This document shows positions 59,010-60,000 of a DNA stretch of 60,000 nucleotides, one piece after another. The DNA comes from Liolophura sinensis (Eukaryota; Mollusca; Polyplacophora; Chitonida; Chitonidae). Numbering within the stretch: the first letter of the stretch is position 1; each line of letters begins with the position of its first letter. The DNA lies in the NCBI RefSeq assembly GCF_032854445.1, contig NC_088295.1:41281385-41341384 (forward strand), written 5' to 3'. A program made the position numbers and the translations under genes. Under the pieces are notes generated by a model, which was given only the letters and a program-made list of their open reading frames with translations, was not told the DNA's origin and made no database searches.

Positions 59010-60000
59010 GTAGGTTGTATGATCGCTCTCACTATTTCGTGAATATAGGCGGGATAAAACTTGAAAACAAGTGACACCGACATACAGTTATACCATGCAC
59101 ACTCCCTTGACAGGCAGTTGCTAAATTCTGAACAATTTCCAAGCGTTAAAATGATACCCTTCCAATGGTAACTCGGAACCAAACTGAATTAACCAGTGTT
59201 TTCTTGCAATGAATAAGTAATACATTGTCTGTATGGTCACATCATCAAAAAGCTAGGAACGAACAAGACTTCACAGCCTAGGCCAGAATTGTTTTAGGCA
59301 AGAAAGGTTTTTCATTGTTTAAGATACAAGCTGTTCATATGAGTAAATGACAAAATATAAACGTGACCAAGAGTATGGATATTATACAGCAGAAATGTGT
59401 TTTCAGTATTTCTGTTAAAACTCCCTATAACATGCTGGTAAATGCTTTTAAATATAATATTTTTTATTTTTAATTATAATATTTTTATTACTCATGTGGT
59501 AAAGCTTATTTTGACTCAATGTCCGGTGTCTCGTCAGTCAAACATGCATTCCCAAACATTGGTACACTTCTGACTCCAGATAATTTATATTTTGTTCAAA
59601 GTATTGTTGATAACCCTTATAATTTGAAAATCTTTCCTTTTTTGGGCAAGCTAGTTATATGTCTTTCAATGTTTTGAAGGATATTATTGCGGACAGCAAC
59701 GTTCAGCGTAACATTATTGACATTAAATGAATATTAATTTATTCTTATATGAATGATTGATGTATTCGTTTTAGTATTTGATTAAACCATTTATCCACAT
59801 CGATCAATGTATTTATAACTTTCAGCAAATAAAACAAAATGATAAATATAAAATCAGCATCAACAGTTGAATATTTTGTTCGGCCACTCCTAATGTCAGC
59901 TAAAAACTGTACAAAAATATGGAAGGTCGCAATAACATATACCTTTGGTTTTGTTATGCTAAATGTATAAGGCAAAAACCCATGTATCTTCGTATCTCTA
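59010..60000 (+). other. intron of gene C running to the window edge
   Basis: Starts with the GTAGGT donor after 59009. AT-rich, with no exon recognised. The next exon expected by analogy with A and B is the linker ending in GCPS, phase 1. Confidence 0.6.

Noticed and set aside
1-60000. CRISPR arrays, bacterial operons, rRNA genes or viral genomes
   Set aside because: No regularly spaced repeats with unique spacers, no Shine-Dalgarno-led gene runs and no rRNA-like blocks; all supported genes are spliced.

Overview
The window looks like nuclear DNA of an invertebrate animal, most likely a lophotrochozoan (mollusc or brachiopod). It is AT-rich. Its genes are split into short exons bounded by GT-AG introns of 0.1 to 5 kb. 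Many short tRNA-headed SINE-like elements are scattered through introns and intergenic DNA, one family ending in an ATTT-rich tail. Nothing prokaryotic or organellar is visible. All gene models below were built by hand from splice sites, reading phase and comparison between paralogues inside the window. 

Layout: (1) 1-5,499, minus strand: gamma-glutamyl hydrolase (GGH), seven exons, with the 3' end off the left edge and a decayed duplicate of part of exon 1 inside intron 1. (2) 7,325-24,081, minus strand: receptor tyrosine kinase A. (3) 24,082-30,019: a repeat-rich intergenic region between two divergent genes. (4) 30,020-51,661, plus strand: receptor tyrosine kinase B, a 21-exon paralogue of A. 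Its exons sum to 2,856 nt (951 codons plus stop) with every phase matching. (5) about 54 kb, plus strand: a possible terminal exon coding for a tiny membrane protein. (6) 56,122 to beyond 59,009, plus strand: the first three exons of a third family member, C, with a Ser/Thr-rich 9-residue tandem repeat next to its signal peptide and a cadherin-like region. 

The main point of interest is the A/B/C family. A and B share one architecture: signal peptide, a divergent cadherin-like beta-sandwich region, two tandem ApeC (apextrin C-terminal) domains, a stalk coded by micro-exons of 18-36 nt, one transmembrane helix, a juxtamembrane segment and a complete tyrosine kinase with a C-terminal YLDL motif and a YxDYRE motif. 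ApeC domains are known from invertebrate immune lectin-like proteins; the amphioxus proteins bind bacterial peptidoglycan. A kinase receptor carrying two of them would be a plausible direct link from microbial or glycan recognition to tyrosine phosphorylation. That role is inference; the domain order is read from the sequence. 

A and B lie head to head, as expected from an inverted duplication, and their kinase exons have the same lengths (123, 87, 206, 110, 160 and 137/138 nt). A has two +1 frameshifts, one in the cadherin-like exon and one in the kinase C-lobe, so it may be a recent pseudogene or contain assembly errors. B is open throughout but has a GA instead of GT at one splice donor. 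The rest of the window is introns and interspersed repeats.
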